Part shown: positions 31,966 through 39,858 of the stretch, piece by piece
Position numbering within the stretch: position 1 is the stretch's first letter
Layout of the letters: each line of letters starts with the position of its first letter
Assembly (NCBI GenBank): GCA_026707935.1
Contig: JAPOVX010000042.1
Coordinates: 1 to 39,858, forward strand
Direction: 5' to 3'
From: Paracoccaceae bacterium
Lineage (GTDB): Bacteria > Pseudomonadota > Alphaproteobacteria > Rhodobacterales > Rhodobacteraceae
Length of the DNA stretch: 39,858 nt
Position numbers and translations under genes: made by a program
Notes under the pieces: generated by a model
Database searches by the model: none
What the model saw: the letters and a program-made list of their open reading frames with translations, nothing else
Told to the model about the DNA's origin: nothing

Positions 31966-33669
31966 TCAATGGGGGCGAACCCGATGGTTCCGGGACAGAC
32001 GGATTCCAACATCCGGAAACGACTTCAAGGCGAACGTTTTCCCTTGACTTGCCGAAGAGGTTGGCCCTCTCCTGAAAAGGCACATGCACCTCGTCCAGGT
32101 TGAGCAGCACCTCAGCGCCATGATGTTGTTGGCGCCGGTTAACGACCAGCGTGCACCACTCTTCTTCATCCGTCCGCAGATCACCGATTTGCAGCCGCCC
32201 TCGATCACTCCCAAACCCACCGGCATGCTCTTCGCACGGTATTCATCGTAGCGCATCTTGTGGAGGTTGTTGCGGAAATAGCCGACGCACTTCGCGACCG
32301 CATCATGTAGTGCCGCGTACGGCAACAACTCCCGGATCACCGGTTCGACCTTGCCGGCCTTGAGCAGCGCCTTCAGCCGCTCGTAGAGGCGCTCCTCCGC
32401 CACCGGGTCCGTCTCGATCGCCCGGACTGCATCGTGCAGGTATTCCAGCGCGTGGAACCGGTCGAGAATCCAGGTCACCTCGCCACTGCCGAAGACCTTG
32501 TCCGCAGTGTTCTCGATCCACGCAGACGCGTCCGAGACAATCACGATCTCCCGTGCATCATGCGCCCCGCGCCTCAGCGCCTCGCGCCCAAGGCGTGCCT
32601 CAAAGGCGGACATCCCGCATTCAGGGGCCGCGGCACTGTCAATCGCCGGCAACTGTGTGATGCTCCCCTGCACCGTCGCAGCCTTGCCGGTCTTCGGGTC
32701 CGGTTCCATCTCGTAGAACCGCAGAAACTTCGCGTCGCGGGTCTTCGAGCCGCCGTCGTCCTGTTCGCCGGCGCGGCCCTCCAGCACCTCCTTGCGCATC
32801 GGGATCCCGGTGCCGTCGATCGATACATGGATCCGGTTTGGGACCTCTCCCACAGTTGCAACGTCCTCACGCTCGAAACGGACTGCGTCCCCGCCTGGCT
32901 CCACAACCTTGCTCCACAGGCGCGAGCAGCCGACGGAGATGCGGGACAACTCATTGAGAAGATGGGCTGACTTGCGATTGGGAACCTCAACCGCCAGTTC
33001 CGCAATCATCCGCTCAACGCCCGGCGACATCGAGGTCCCCTCAAGACCCAGGTAGTCGTCAAGCGGAACCTTGCTCTCGCCGCAACGACGACAGTAATGG
33101 TACGTCATCCCCAACGTGACTTCGCCCACCCGCGTCAAAAACGTCTTCGGGACCTTCTGGCGGCGGCGCTTCATCATCCGCCCGCATTTCGGGCACTCCG
33201 GAGCAGGAAGCTCCGCGTCCTTGCCTTCGAGAAGCGTCCGGTAGAGCGCCGCAGACCCCGCCAGCGCGTTCTCCCGAAGCTGCATCTCAATCGCGTCGAA
33301 ATCACGGCGCGCACGCGTCAACTCACCCGCAACGCGACCGAAATCCCGGTCAAGGGATTCGGAAACACTGCTCCGCACCAATCCCTCCACAGCCTCGCCA
33401 CTCCCGTCCTCCCCCGCGGAACCGGCCAGCGAAAACGGCGCCTGAAACAGAGCAATCCGTTCCCGTAACGCCGCAAGTTCCGAACCCGAAACAACCCGGA
33501 CCTCAACATCCCGGCCGTCGCAGACGTGATGAACCCAGACACCATCGCAGTGCGTCAATACACCCGGATGCGTGGTGGCCACGTCCGACCCAAGCTTCAG
33601 CAACGCTTCCGCGATGCCCGCGTCCCGGTATCGGGCATCATCCTTTCCCCTTTCATGCCCGGCGGTCAT
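31966..33669 (-). CDS. ISKra4-family DDE transposase
   Basis: This 567-residue protein has a zinc-finger-like segment (CPKCGRMMKRRR and CRRCGES) in the middle. The DDE domain follows, with Asp in HVSIDGTGIPMR, Asp in ILDRFHALEYL and Glu in VGLGVIEGGCKS. The segment CGRMKKSGARWSLTGANNIM is typical of ISKra4. The last 50 or so residues (after MALRCC) do not look homologous. A minus-strand frame beginning LLNLDEVHVPFQER continues from the same point, so a one-base shift near 32115 may alter the tail. I could not identify the terminal repeats or a target duplication. No other element gene is present. Confidence 0.75.
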   Translation of the reverse strand: MTAGHERGKDDARYRDAGIAEALLKLGSDVATTHPGVLTHCDGVWVHHVCDGRDVEVRVVSGSELAALRERIALFQAPFSLAGSAGEDGSGEAVEGLVRSSVSESLDRDFGRVAGELTRARRDFDAIEMQLRENALAGSAALYRTLLEGKDAELPAPECPKCGRMMKRRRQKVPKTFLTRVGEVTLGMTYHYCRRCGESKVPLDDYLGLEGTSMSPGVERMIAELAVEVPNRKSAHLLNELSRISVGCSRLWSKVVEPGGDAVRFEREDVATVGEVPNRIHVSIDGTGIPMRKEVLEGRAGEQDDGGSKTRDAKFLRFYEMEPDPKTGKAATVQGSITQLPAIDSAAAPECGMSAFEARLGREALRRGAHDAREIVIVSDASAWIENTADKVFGSGEVTWILDRFHALEYLHDAVRAIETDPVAEERLYERLKALLKAGKVEPVIRELLPYAALHDAVAKCVGYFRNNLHKMRYDEYRAKSMPVGLGVIEGGCKSVICGRMKKSGARWSLTGANNIMALRCCSTWTRCMCLFRRGPTSSASQGKTFALKSFPDVGIRLSRNHRVRPH

Positions 33670-34012
33670 CTGCGCGTCTTCCTGCCTGTGATTTTATTGT
33701 TCTCGGCGCACCCCGCAGCCGTCAAAGCCGAAGCGCAACACCGCAGGAATCAAGACAGCGAACGAATCACCGCGCAAGCCCCAAATCAAAACTGTGGAGA
33801 AAAACGAACGCACCCGAGAGGCGAGGTTCGACGAAGGCGTTCTGCGCAGGCTTTCCGCTCGAAGAAGTGGAGCTCGACGCCAGTCCTGCGCGCAGAGCCG
33901 CGACCGGCCTCTGTACTTATGAAATTTTTCGATCTGTTCGTTTGGTCGGTTATCGGCGGCGTTTACACGTGCGCGGTACGCCCAAGAATGAATTGGAAGC
34001 CGGACGATCGTC
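33670..34012. other. spacer between transposase and autotransporter
   Basis: I see no gene. The stretch contains AT-richer segments near 33775-33800 and 33917-33940 that could hold the autotransporter promoter, and must contain the right end of the ISKra4 element if it is complete. Confidence 0.3.
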
Positions 34013-36784
34013 GTGCATCCATTTTCGGTTTCGGCAATGAGGTCCCGGCCGGACCGAGGTGCTGCCCTGCCACGCGTTCGGCGCGGTGGGCGGGGCGGTG
34101 CCCACGGCGCGCCGCTCCGACGGGCGCAACGTCCTTCGCGAAATCCATGTCGAGCCATCGCGCTCCTTGTTGCGGCACTCACGCTCGCGGCATTTGTTTA
34201 TTTTGCGGCCGGCGCACAAGCCCAGACGGCAGTATGCAGCGACACGCCGGCAGCCGGCCAGAGGATCGAATGCACGCAACCGGCGACCGCCAGACAGCCG
34301 ATCGACATAGATGCGTCGGATGTCACCATACAGACCACGAGCAGCAACGAGGATGTTGTCTCCGCCAAGCATGACGGTACCGGCAAAGTCACTGTCAGGG
34401 TGCGGCGCGGCAACATCTCGACGACGGGAGACAGTGCCAAGGGCATTTCCGTCAGTCACGCCGGCAACGGCAATATCGCGATCCGCGTGGAGGGCGGCGG
34501 CATCTCGACGACGGGCGATTTTTCCGATGGAATCCGCGGCAATCACGCCGGCACTGGAGATATCGACATCGATATCCGGGGTGCTCTCATCGCGACAGCC
34601 GGTCGTTCCGCGTTCGGGGTATACGGACAGGCCATCGAACAGGATGCGGGCAACGTTAGCATCTATCTGGAAGATGTCGCAATCGAATCGCACAGTCAGG
34701 ACCTCGATTCGGACGGCGACACCTACTCCCACGGTGTGTTCGTCTTGAATATGGACAGCAGCGGGCACATCGGCATCGACATGCGGGGCGGCAGCGTCGA
34801 AACGATGGGCGTCTGGTCTAACGGCATCTGGGGCCATCACACGGGAATTGGAGATATCGACATCGATATCCGCGGCGCCCGCATCAAAACATCGGGTGCG
34901 TCATCCGAAGGCGTCTCAGGGACGCAGGTCGGCGAAGGCGATATCCGCATCATCTTGCAAAACACCGTCATCGAGACAGCCGGTGTCGATGGTGATGGCC
35001 TGTTCGCCGAAAATTACATTCAATTCGACGAACAACCGCCTAAACAGGGCAACGTCGATATCGCTATTCGCGGCGGCAGCATCACGACGAAAGCGCGCAA
35101 CGCCTGGTCTGTCTGGGCCTTCGTCGGGGAACGCGTGACGGGCGACATCCGGATTCATCTTGAAGATGTCGATATTCGAACCGAAGGTACGGAGGTCGAT
35201 TCCGACAACAGAACCTATTCCGTCGGTGTCGCCGCCAGGCACTCCGGCCAGGGCAATATCGGCATCGTTATCCGGGGCGGCAGGATCCTGACCAGCGGGG
35301 CGGCTTCGCACGGCATATTCGTTCGTCACGACGGGCAGGGGCCGTCCCGGTCCACGAATCTTTCCGTCGGAGGCACAGTCGTTGCAGCAGGCGAAGACGC
35401 CGATGGTATTCGTATCGGACAGCTCGGCGAGAACGGAGGCGTGGAAGGCGCCGCGGCTCTGGCAGGCGATGGCTACCGCAAGCAGACTGTGCGGGTGAAC
35501 GGTCGTGTGCTGGGCGGATCGGGCGTCGGCGCAGGAATTTACCTTGCGGGCGGTGGCCGGGTCATCATCGGGCCGCAGGGCCATGTCGGCGCGACGTCAG
35601 GAACGGCGATCCGCGCCGTGGGTGACACGGTCGTTGAGGGGCAGACGATCCCGCGCAGGCTCCTGGTCCACCTGCTGCCCGGCGGCAACCTGGTCTCGGA
35701 CCTTCTCGGCGGCATCATCAAGAACGACGGCGGACAGACCGTGGTGCTGGTCCACGGCACCGCCATCTACGACAGCGAGAACGGCGGACCGCAGTTCGTC
35801 TGGGCGCCGAACGGCCCGCACGACATTAGGCTGGTCGACGGCTTCACCGGCATGGATTTCACCTCGCCGGATTCCTTTATCATGCGCACCGCGCCGCGCG
35901 CGGCGGTCTACGAGGCGCTGCCGGGCGCGCTGCTGCGGATCGAAAACGGCGGCGGCATCGGCGAAGGAAAGCTGCGCACAACGGACTCGCCGCTCTGGCT
36001 GCGCCTCGACGGCGGCTTCGGCACCTACCGGCCGCGGCACGCGACCGTGGGCGGACGTTACCGGTATTCCCGTTACAGAGCAGAAGCCGGCATGGACTTC
36101 CGGATCGACGACGGCCTGACCGGCTGGCTCGGCGTCCGGCTGGTCTCGGGCGCGGCCCGGGTCTCGTCACCGGCCGGCGGCGGCCGGATCGCCGCCCTGG
36201 GTTACGGCCTTTCCGGCGGGCTGGACTGGCAGGGAAACGACGGCTGGTACGGCACGGGCAGCCATTCGCTGACCCGTTACAGCGCGGACATCTCCTCGGC
36301 GGCCCGGGGCCGGCTCAGGAAGGGCGCAAACGCCCTTGTCCACGCCGTAAACCTGGAAGGCGGCCGGCGCTTTTCGCTCGGTGGAAAGACGACGCTGACC
36401 GCGCTGGCCTGGCTGAGCCGTTCGGGCGTATCCATGGGAAACTTCCGCGACGCTGTGTATTCCGAGGTCTCGTTCGGCGGCACAAGACGGGTTATTGCCG
36501 GCGCCGGCGCGGTCGTCGAGACCGGTATGAAACCGAACGGCGGTGCGGACGCGCTCACGCTGCGCGGCGAGCTGGGCGCGGAGCGGGCATTCGGCGGCGA
36601 TACGGCGGTCACGGTCTCCGGCACGAGGCTGACCTCGAAAGCCCCGCCGACCGGGCTTTTGCTCGGCGTCGGCGGCACCTACCGCAGCGGCGGCCTCACG
36701 CTGCACGGCGCGCTCCGGGCGAACGGACTGGTCTCGGGCGATACGGCCTACTCCGCCCGGCTCGAACTGCGCACGGCATTCTGA
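34013..36784 (+). CDS. type V autotransporter with beta-helix passenger
   Basis: The coding frame gives 923 residues. A hydrophobic secretion signal (RAIALLVAALTLAAFVYFAA, then GAQAQ) sits at about 47-70 behind an Arg-rich, GC-rich N-terminus, so the real start may lie closer to it. No ribosome binding site marks the ATG at 34013 or 34037, and an out-of-frame ATG at 34147 would fit a signal peptide after a one-base shift. The passenger (about 75-640) is a parallel beta-helix of repeating units such as GDIDIDIRGARIKTSGASSE. The last 260 or so residues form the translocator barrel, ending ARLELRTAF with the terminal Phe. It is exported to and displayed on the cell surface. A 23-bp identical block recurs at 34556 and 34850. 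Confidence 0.8.
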   Translation: MHPFSVSAMRSRPDRGAALPRVRRGGRGGAHGAPLRRAQRPSRNPCRAIALLVAALTLAAFVYFAAGAQAQTAVCSDTPAAGQRIECTQPATARQPIDIDASDVTIQTTSSNEDVVSAKHDGTGKVTVRVRRGNISTTGDSAKGISVSHAGNGNIAIRVEGGGISTTGDFSDGIRGNHAGTGDIDIDIRGALIATAGRSAFGVYGQAIEQDAGNVSIYLEDVAIESHSQDLDSDGDTYSHGVFVLNMDSSGHIGIDMRGGSVETMGVWSNGIWGHHTGIGDIDIDIRGARIKTSGASSEGVSGTQVGEGDIRIILQNTVIETAGVDGDGLFAENYIQFDEQPPKQGNVDIAIRGGSITTKARNAWSVWAFVGERVTGDIRIHLEDVDIRTEGTEVDSDNRTYSVGVAARHSGQGNIGIVIRGGRILTSGAASHGIFVRHDGQGPSRSTNLSVGGTVVAAGEDADGIRIGQLGENGGVEGAAALAGDGYRKQTVRVNGRVLGGSGVGAGIYLAGGGRVIIGPQGHVGATSGTAIRAVGDTVVEGQTIPRRLLVHLLPGGNLVSDLLGGIIKNDGGQTVVLVHGTAIYDSENGGPQFVWAPNGPHDIRLVDGFTGMDFTSPDSFIMRTAPRAAVYEALPGALLRIENGGGIGEGKLRTTDSPLWLRLDGGFGTYRPRHATVGGRYRYSRYRAEAGMDFRIDDGLTGWLGVRLVSGAARVSSPAGGGRIAALGYGLSGGLDWQGNDGWYGTGSHSLTRYSADISSAARGRLRKGANALVHAVNLEGGRRFSLGGKTTLTALAWLSRSGVSMGNFRDAVYSEVSFGGTRRVIAGAGAVVETGMKPNGGADALTLRGELGAERAFGGDTAVTVSGTRLTSKAPPTGLLLGVGGTYRSGGLTLHGALRANGLVSGDTAYSARLELRTAF

Positions 36785-36892
36785 CCGTCCCCGCCAGGGC
36801 CGCAGTCGACCGGGCATAGCGGCCAGTGCCGCCTTTTCCTTTGCAGCGGCCATCGGGCATCCTGTAGGAATAGCTTCGAGTCCGCCGACCCC

Positions 36893-37267
36893 TACGCGGC
36901 AGAGCGGTTCGGCATGGCCGTCGCGGGCGGGGTCGATCGCCCGGGACAGCGCGATGGCGATGGCGGCGGCCGGGATGACGCCGCCCTCGCCCAGCGGATT
37001 TGCTTTGGCGAAGCCCTTGAGGACGCGCTCGACCATGCAGAGGCCCTGATTCTGGAGATCCGCGCGGCGGCGGACCGCATCGCAGCCGCACCGCACCGGG
37101 GCGAGAGACACGACAATATCCTGCCGGGCCCGCGGCACCTGACCATCGGTCGGGCAGTCTATTGGTTCGATGTCGACGACGACCGCCGGACCGTCCGTAT
37201 ACTGGCAATATTCTTCGGCGGGCAGGACCACATCCGGCACATGATGGCCCGGCTACTCGGAGACTGA
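36893..37267 (+). pseudogene. ParE/RelE-family toxin remnant
   Basis: The plus frame reads YAAERFGMA, an early ParE-type block. A stretch of about 30 residues with no homology follows, then ALEDALDHAEALILEIRAAA, LTIGRAVYWFDVDDDRRTVR and ILAIFFGGQDHIRHMMARLL to a stop at 37267. The conserved C-terminal part is that of ParE toxins (AVYWFxVD, ILAIFFGGQDH). The N-terminal strand is missing and there is no antitoxin gene beside it, so the toxin is probably dead. Longer minus-strand frames over the same DNA are shadows. Confidence 0.5.
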
Positions 37268-37538
37268 CCTGGATTGCCTCTTGCAGGCGCGCCGTACGAC
37301 TCTTCAACGTTGCAAACTCGAATTCGAGACCGATCGTCCCCGACCGAATGCTCACACCCGGCAGTAAACCCTGAGCACAAAATCGCGACCGAGATGACCG
37401 ACGCAACCAGGAATCCGGGGACCGGTCGGGCAATAATCTCAGGTTGCCTCGATCGGTGTCGTGCGCCGCGCTCCGCTCGATGGTGGCCCTGTGATTCCGG
37501 GTGTGCACATGCGCAGGAATTCAATTTTCAGTTGTGGT

Positions 37539-37574
37539 GTTGGATCCCGGAATATCCAGGCTTGAATCGGCGGG
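37539..37574 (-). repeat. dispersed repeat, copy C (core only)
   Basis: On the minus strand the core CCGATTCAAGCCTGGATATT, then CCGGGATCCAAC, corresponds to CCGTTTCAAGCCCGAATATT, then CCGGGACCCAAC of copy A. Only about 36 bases are clearly related. Copy C is inverted relative to A and B and lies in the spacer between the ParE remnant and the AAA-like gene (37268-37665). I see no other feature in that spacer. Confidence 0.5.
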
Positions 37575-37665
37575 CAACCTGCGAGCCAGCACATCATTCA
37601 CGCTTGAATGGACCCCGAAGCCCGGCCGACCAGCCCGGCTCGGGACGGTCCCGGACGCCATGGAA

Positions 37666-39231
37666 CTACCCGGCGGACTCGACCCTGACCTCCAGGAGGT
37701 TTTTTGCCTCGCGTCCGCACACCACACCGATCAGGTGGACAGGTTCTCCGCGACCGCGGTATTTATCCGCGTAGCCTTGCTCCCGCATCTGGGTGATCGC
37801 GGCATCCAGTGCAGCGGCCGCGTCACCGTCCCCATCCGCCATCTTGAACTCCAGCACGAACACCTGCCCGCCCGTCAGTACCACCATGTCCGCGCGGCCA
37901 TGGCTCGACGCGTCCTCTGTCCGGACATCCACGCCGATGGCACGGAAACACATGTGCAGGAGGCTGGCAAACCAGGCCTCGTAGCGGGCGAGATCGCCGC
38001 TCGCGTGCCACTGGTAGGGGATCCCCGAGAGGTACGAGTGGAACCGGTCGGCAAATCTCCCGAAATCGTTGGCCTCGAGAAGCGCACAGAGTTCCCTGCC
38101 CTGTTTCAGCGTCTCCAATCCCGACTTTCCCAAATACCGAAGCAACTCGTCATTCAGGCTGATCCGCACCTCGAGATTGGGATAGTCCAGCCTGTAGTAG
38201 GTTCTGAAACCTTCCTTCCACTCGTCAGCGATGGTCAGATAACCGGTCTGGAACAGGAGCGCTTCGATCCCGATGTCGTCGACGTCGAACTTCGAGACAA
38301 GCGCCATGTCGGCTACCTGGTTCTCCAGTTCCATCGGGCTGACGGATCTCGCCATCAGCATCTTGAACAGGAATGTTGGAGACCCGGTCTCGAACCAGTA
38401 GGGCCGGAACTCGCGGTTCCGCAGCAGCAGCAACACGTCATAGGGGTTGTAGACCTGCTCCCCACCCCGCCAGCGATAGCCATTGTACCAGGTCCGGATG
38501 TCCTCCCGGTCCAGTCCGTCGAGTTCCGGTCCAAACACTTGGTCCAGGTCATCTTCAGTATAGCCGCAGATCGTGGTGTAGCGCGGATTGAGGCTGATGT
38601 CCTCGAGATTGTTGAGGCCCAAGAACAGGCTGACCTTCGAGAACATGCTCACTCCGGTGACGAAGACGAAGCGGACATGTTCGGCGCAGTCCTTGATGAT
38701 GCCGTAGAACCCGCGCAGGTAGTCCCGGTTGGCGGTCGCGAGTTCCGGATCGTGAAGAACATCGAGGATCGGCTTGTCATACTCGTCCACCAGGATGACG
38801 ACCTGCTGCCCGGTCAAATGGTGCAGGCGATCGAGAATGTTCCGGAGGCGCCTCGGGCCGGTATCGGAAGTCGGAGCGGGTGCAAGATCGTGCTGGCGCT
38901 CCAGGCTCTCCAACTGCTCGATGATGTCCCCTTCGATCTCGCCCGGGGAGTCGTACTTCCCGCCGAAACTGACCCGCACAACCGGATGACGAACAGACCA
39001 GTCCCAATGTCCGTGAATGTCCAGACCCCGAAATAGTGCCTCGTGCCCTGCGAACAGCGATCTCAGAGTATCCAGCAGGAGGCTCTTTCCGAACCGACGG
39101 GGCCGGGACAGGAAATAGAAGCGCCCGTCATCCACCAGCTGCCGGACGAGAGGAGTCTTGTCGACATAGTAGAAGTCCTGCTCCCTCATCGTCCGGAAGT
39201 CTTGTATCCCGATTGGCAGACGTCCGCTCAT
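37666..39231 (-). CDS. AAA-ATPase-like/PD-(D/E)XK nuclease-like protein (DUF1703 type)
   Basis: This 521-residue protein has an N-terminal ATPase-like domain. It begins MSGRLPIGIQDFRTMREQDF, with YYVDKT, then a P-loop RPRRFGKS at about 43-50 and Walker B ILVDEYDKPILD. The C-terminal domain carries the nuclease fold motifs GRADMVV and VFVLEFKMA (Asp and Glu-x-Lys). Proteins of this layout are common and often multicopy in bacteria; their role is not established, though mobile-element or defence links are proposed. The ATG at 39231 has GGAGAG upstream, which decides it over the ATG at 39243. The protein looks complete. Confidence 0.85.
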   Translation of the reverse strand: MSGRLPIGIQDFRTMREQDFYYVDKTPLVRQLVDDGRFYFLSRPRRFGKSLLLDTLRSLFAGHEALFRGLDIHGHWDWSVRHPVVRVSFGGKYDSPGEIEGDIIEQLESLERQHDLAPAPTSDTGPRRLRNILDRLHHLTGQQVVILVDEYDKPILDVLHDPELATANRDYLRGFYGIIKDCAEHVRFVFVTGVSMFSKVSLFLGLNNLEDISLNPRYTTICGYTEDDLDQVFGPELDGLDREDIRTWYNGYRWRGGEQVYNPYDVLLLLRNREFRPYWFETGSPTFLFKMLMARSVSPMELENQVADMALVSKFDVDDIGIEALLFQTGYLTIADEWKEGFRTYYRLDYPNLEVRISLNDELLRYLGKSGLETLKQGRELCALLEANDFGRFADRFHSYLSGIPYQWHASGDLARYEAWFASLLHMCFRAIGVDVRTEDASSHGRADMVVLTGGQVFVLEFKMADGDGDAAAALDAAITQMREQGYADKYRGRGEPVHLIGVVCGREAKNLLEVRVESAG

Positions 39232-39243
39232 GTCGCTCTCCAT

Positions 39244-39858
39244 CCGGTGCCCGGTTCGCAGAAAACGTCGGTCGCTGGCCTTTCCCTCGTGCGGGACTTG
39301 CTGTGACTGTACCCGCACCGGTGCGCTCGACACAATCCTTTCATGATTTGGCGACGGCCGCCGCTTTAAGCCTGGGTCCTGATGGCTCCTTGTCACCGAT
39401 TGCCGACCCCCACCATTCCGCCGTCGAACTTCGGCGAGGAGTACACGAAATGGTCATTCGGATTCCAGTGCGTCTGATCTTCAATCATTCCGATCGCGAT
39501 GATTTCACCCATGCCTGAGCCGTCAAGGTAGTCGGAATGGAAATAGACCCCTGCCAATTTGTGGCCAACTGGAATTCCGGCCGCCGGTTTGTCCAAATCA
39601 CCTTTCGGTGACAACGATCATCCGCCGCAACCATTCTTCTACGCAAGGGTCTTGCAATCACACTTTGGCGCGAACTGGATCGGCTTGTTGGTCGTGCGAT
39701 GTAAATCGGTGTTGGATTATTTTCACCAACACCGAGTAGCAGGCTGGTTTCGAGGATAACCATCTCCCGGTTCATCAATGAAAAATCGATCCTTTTGAAG
39801 GTCTGCCGGTCCTCTCAGCCCCACGTCCCGTGTCGCGCGTGCCGAATGAGAATTGTGT
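39244..39858. other. no supported gene at the window end
   Basis: A minus-strand frame at 39393-39614 reads LAGVYFHSDYLDGSGMGEII and THWNPNDHFVYSSPKFDGG and could be a real small protein or a fragment. I do not recognise its family and see no good ribosome binding site. The last 240 bases hold nothing I can support. Confidence 0.25.

Noticed and set aside
36167..37240. 357-residue minus-strand frame over the autotransporter end and ParE remnant
   Set aside because: It crosses two plus-strand coding signals (the barrel C-terminus and the ParE tail) and has no homology that I can see.

Overview
The window is GC-rich DNA (roughly 60 % G+C by eye), about 40 kb, and looks like an accessory region of an alphaproteobacterial chromosome. 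The gene content suggests Rhodospirillales or a relative: a peptide-family ABC cassette, a TRAP transporter beside a dimethylformamidase-like enzyme, a GraTA/HigBA-type toxin-antitoxin pair, ISKra4 and IS66 remnants, and a peptidoglycan-binding/ankyrin pseudogene. The taxonomic placement is inference only. Reading frames are open on several strands because of the high GC content, so most long antisense ORFs are shadows.

Layout. (1) 0.4-0.85 kb: debris of a serine recombinase and a tyrosine integrase. (2) 0.87-10.4 kb: a well-preserved sugar-acid locus. An IclR regulator fused to an SMP-30/gluconolactonase domain is divergent from an operon of SDR dehydrogenase, family-5 solute-binding protein, two permeases, a double-domain ATPase and dgoD (D-galactonate dehydratase, with active-site numbering identical to my recollection of E. 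coli DgoD). Together they could import a galactose- or galactonate-type compound, oxidise it and dehydrate it, as in a De Ley-Doudoroff-like route; the kinase and aldolase steps are not in the window. (3) 10.4-16.0 kb: a decayed peptidoglycan-binding/ankyrin-type gene, a TetR regulator, an intact higBA module, a broken tyrosine integrase joined to a structured RNA that resembles a group II intron 5' domain, and two uncharacterised proteins. (4) 16.0-20.0 kb: a compact island bracketed by two diverged direct repeats of about 240 bp. It contains a recombinase C-terminal fragment, a RloA-like AAA ATPase (intact), a RloB-like partner (one frameshift) and a DUF3991/TOPRIM primase-like gene (5'-truncated, one frameshift). 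(5) 20.1-26.9 kb: an ISKra4 remnant, a GPP34 N-terminal fragment, then a TRAP transporter operon ending in a DmfA2-like enzyme, divergent from a LysR gene. (6) 27-31 kb: largely non-coding DNA with a dispersed repeat, a one-polypeptide MNT-HEPN protein and an IS66 remnant. (7) 31-39.9 kb: a small outer-membrane beta-barrel protein, an ISKra4-type transposase, a large autotransporter, a degraded ParE-like toxin, and an AAA-ATPase-like/PD-(D/E)XK protein.

The catabolic and surface genes are intact, while many mobile and defence genes carry single-base frameshifts or truncations, which suggests the mobile fraction is decaying. The most unusual items are: the regulator-lactonase fusion that has lost a predicted metal-binding Asp; the repeat-bracketed RloA/RloB/TOPRIM island; hairpins placed directly after both transporter binding-protein genes; a family of related dispersed repeats in three places; and the fused MNT-HEPN protein. 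I do not see a CRISPR array, rRNA or a tRNA that I can support.
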